Positions 61,928 through 64,000 of a stretch of 64,000 nucleotides of DNA are shown here, one piece after another. Where the stretch lies: positions 62,001 through 126,000 of the IMG/VR virus record IMGVR_UViG_3300010885_057925; one strand, written 5' to 3'. Positions within the stretch are counted from its first letter, which is position 1. Every line of letters begins with the position of its first letter. A program made the translations under genes and the position numbers. The DNA comes from a virus. Under the pieces are notes generated by a model. It did not search any database. It saw only the letters and a program-made list of their open reading frames with translations, and was not told where the DNA came from.

Positions 61928-61959
61928 AGACCCATGAACAAAACGAAAATGCAGATACA

Positions 61960-61989
61960 AAAATGGTCGGCCCGAAGACCGACCATTTT
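61960..61989 (-). terminator. Rho-independent terminator after tail fibre gene
   Basis: Arms AAAATGGTCGG (61960-61970) and CCGACCATTTT (61979-61989). In the minus-strand transcript the loop folds further into a C-UUCG-G tetraloop with one extra G-U pair, and the 3' arm ends in a U-run. It begins 14 bases after the fibre stop codon and separates the fibre gene from the glycan operon. Confidence 0.92.
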
Positions 61990-62003
61990 CTCAACTCAGC
62001 TGA

Positions 62004-64000
62004 TCACTTTTCGTCGAGCTCAGGAACTCTCTCGAGGAGGAACTTGTAACGCTTTCCGTTCTTGTTGAAGCGGATAGACAGGAAGTCAGATTCCTCGATC
62101 AAGGTGTAGCTACCGCGCTCGTTTCGGAGGTGTAAGTCTCCAGTGTAGATGTTAGCCCATCTGATTGAAGGTCCGCCGAGATCGAATTGGCTGTCCGCGC
62201 CTGGAAAGAATCCTTGACGTCCACCAGAGGCTGTAACATGCGAAATCAGCGCTCCATCAAGGTTGAACCTGTGAGCGATTGTGGCCTGGTTATTGACCGT
62301 GCTACCGCTGAGGGTGAGAGTAGTTACGCCAGTTCCTGCAGCGAGAATAACGTTCTGGTCGGCAGATCCAGAAATTGTTGTTGTATTAGTTACAGCATTG
62401 ATGAGAAGCTCTGCAACCCCATCTCTCTGGAAGACGAATCCGCCTGTTCCAACGTTCGCAGTAACCGTGCTACCGCTTACCGTCATCCCACCAGAGCCGA
62501 CTGCTCCGATATTGACCTGCTGGTTGCTTGCTCCCTGGAAGTTAGCACTGTTTCCAGCCGTTGTCAGAGTAAGAACTGTCTGGGTCGCATTGTTGAACTT
62601 GATATCGTTACCGTCAGCACGGAGAACAAGGTCCGCAGCAGCTCTGAGCCTTGCATCGCTTCCATCACCCTCAACAACAAGATACGCCGGAGCTCCGGTG
62701 TCTTTGACAAACGTTGCACCGCTAGCTCCGTGCGTCAGGGTAATACCGTTCGTACCGCTGAGAGCTAGAGCCACACCCGTGAGTGTTCCGACCTGCAGAG
62801 TGTTAGAAGCGTAGCTGATCGTTCCTCTTCCAGTATCGTTAAACTTTAGATTGACACCCAGCGTATTCGCGCTGAGATCGATGCTTGAGCCTGTCAGGAC
62901 CAGGCTGGTCGCTCCGCCTGCGGCGTCCATCGCAGCAATCTTGAACTCGGTTCCCGAGGTGCCGATAAGCTGACCGACTCTTGAACCGCTCCTCGTGAAG
63001 TTTGTAGCATTGCTGGTGTCTAGAGTGACAGTCGTACCGCTGACAACAAGAGCCTTTCCAGCAGCCGCTCCGAACTGCACATTTGTGCTTGAATCCTTGA
63101 GTTCTGCGAACTGAACGCCTGCTATCTCGAACGAAGTTCCCTTGCCCGTCGCTCCGTTGAGGGTGACGCTACCGTTGTTGGACTGGACTGTTGCTGCATC
63201 GGTAGCAAAGACCGTAAGGGCTGTTCCATTCGAAGACGTAACGTAGGCACTGGTTCCGTTGACCTCGAGCTTGCTTGCTCTGATGGGCTGCAGCGCTGAG
63301 ACCGTGATAGTCACATCTTCCGGAGTTGACGTTGTTCTTGTCGCTACGAAAGCTGAGTTGGAATTTGACCAACCGAAAGCAACGTTGTTACCAGCTCCCG
63401 TGATTCCGCCAATGAAGCCTCGATCTCCTGCGCTAGTAGCGACTGAGCCTGACAGGAAGCCGAATCCGACAAGCGGATCCTCGATCACGAGGTTACTGGC
63501 CGATACGGTCATTGTCGTGCCCTGAACTTCAAGGTCACCAGCGACTACAACTTTCGAAGCAGCTCCACCGAGCGTTAACGTGGTGGTTGATGCGCCACCG
63601 ACGTTGAGGGATGTTGCGGCTGTAGCGATATTACCTGCAGCTGCAGCAAAGACGATATCGTTACCAGAAACTGTGAGATCACCCGCAACCGTTGTGTCAT
63701 TTCCAGCGAACGTCGTTCCCTCGACGACCACGCTGCCACCAGTTGAGGAGATCGTTAGATTACCGGTACCGCTGTGCGTGACTGTCTGAGCGTTCCCAGA
63801 GAGTGTGATATTACCCGCGATATCAGCTGTCGAGTCAACGTCGAGCGCGCCTCTGACGTTTAATGTGTTACCAGTTCCGCTCTGTCCAACGTTGACGGTC
63901 GCTGCAGTGTTTCCGAGGTTGATAGTTGTAGGAGCAGTCGCGGTGATTGTGGTACCACCAACCGTCAATGAGCCTGCAACGGTTGTCGTGTCAGAGGTGG
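62004..64000 (-). CDS. Repetitive tail fibre protein (5' end outside window)
   Basis: The frame is open to the right edge with no stop, so the start lies beyond 64000; 665 or so residues are visible. It is built of Ser/Thr/Gly/Ala beta repeats such as TVAGDLTVSGN, TTTLTLGGAAS, VVVAGDLEVQGTT and NTLNVRGALDVDSTADIAGN, likely a triple beta-helix shaft. The C-terminal segment (FDLGGPSIRWANIYTGDLHL, then RNERGSYTLIEESDFLSIRF and NKNGKRYKFLLE) is a conserved ending of marine phage fibre proteins, from memory. Followed by a strong terminator. Confidence 0.9.
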   Translation of the reverse strand, partial: TSDTTTVAGSLTVGGTTITATAPTTINLGNTAATVNVGQSGTGNTLNVRGALDVDSTADIAGNITLSGNAQTVTHSGTGNLTISSTGGSVVVEGTTFAGNDTTVAGDLTVSGNDIVFAAAAGNIATAATSLNVGGASTTTLTLGGAASKVVVAGDLEVQGTTMTVSASNLVIEDPLVGFGFLSGSVATSAGDRGFIGGITGAGNNVAFGWSNSNSAFVATRTTSTPEDVTITVSALQPIRASKLEVNGTSAYVTSSNGTALTVFATDAATVQSNNGSVTLNGATGKGTSFEIAGVQFAELKDSSTNVQFGAAAGKALVVSGTTVTLDTSNATNFTRSGSRVGQLIGTSGTEFKIAAMDAAGGATSLVLTGSSIDLSANTLGVNLKFNDTGRGTISYASNTLQVGTLTGVALALSGTNGITLTHGASGATFVKDTGAPAYLVVEGDGSDARLRAAADLVLRADGNDIKFNNATQTVLTLTTAGNSANFQGASNQQVNIGAVGSGGMTVSGSTVTANVGTGGFVFQRDGVAELLINAVTNTTTISGSADQNVILAAGTGVTTLTLSGSTVNNQATIAHRFNLDGALISHVTASGGRQGFFPGADSQFDLGGPSIRWANIYTGDLHLRNERGSYTLIEESDFLSIRFNKNGKRYKFLLERVPELDEK

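Noticed and set aside
62187-62814. Plus-strand frames opposite the tail fibre gene
   Set aside because: Antisense shadows of the repetitive fibre; no start signals and opposite to all other genes.

Overview
This window is part of a large tailed-phage genome of the T4 superfamily (contractile-tailed Caudoviricetes). Every gene I can support lies on the minus strand. The packing is very tight: many start/stop overlaps, and no gap longer than about 90 bases. The assignment rests on a T4-type core set: terminase gp17, portal gp20, prohead protease gp21, baseplate gp6 and gp25, a gp5-like hub protein, a gp55-type late sigma factor, Mre11/Rad50 (gp47/gp46), and a primase. I see no tRNA, CRISPR array, integrase or insertion sequence. 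An LpxA-type acyltransferase and O-antigen-type sugar genes suggest a Gram-negative host. That is inference, and no genus can be named.

Layout by window coordinate (transcription runs right to left). 1-4.1 kb: capsid assembly (portal, unknown core protein, gp21 protease, two small proteins). 4.1-11 kb: terminase, two small proteins, a single-chain Mre11-Rad50 fusion, primase and a RuvC-like resolvase. 11-36.8 kb: twelve virion structural genes, several very large, with LamG-like, fibronectin-III-like, DNRLRE-like and collagen-like segments. 36.8-41.7 kb: baseplate gp6, gp25 and a hub OB-fold protein, a small helical protein and the late sigma factor. 41.6-61.9 kb: a small membrane protein, then an approximately 20 kb glycan island. 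The island holds about eight glycosyltransferases, UDP-Galf, GDP-fucose and UDP-glucuronate type enzymes, sugar epimerases, an aminotransferase, a nucleotidyltransferase/HAD/phosphodiesterase triad, and one Cas4-like nuclease. 62-64 kb: the 3' part of a repetitive tail fibre gene, closed by a UUCG-loop terminator.

The most unusual part is inside the glycan island at 50.5-54.8 kb. A CapD-like dehydratase, an acyl carrier protein, a very short AMP-forming ligase, a FabG-like reductase, an LpxA-like acyltransferase and a shortened DegT aminotransferase lie in a row. Together they could make an acylated amino sugar, or acylate a lipid A-type precursor, using a phage-encoded carrier protein. The virion proteins are rich in Ser/Thr and adhesin-like domains, so either virion decoration or host-surface remodelling could be the end use.

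Unexplained sequence signals include long perfect inverted repeats (11-15 bp arms) inside and beside coding sequences, two start codons buried in hairpins, AT-rich -10-like boxes directly before genes that lack a ribosome site, a shared motif about 30 bases before two capsid-cluster genes, and an unusually large share of TTG starts.
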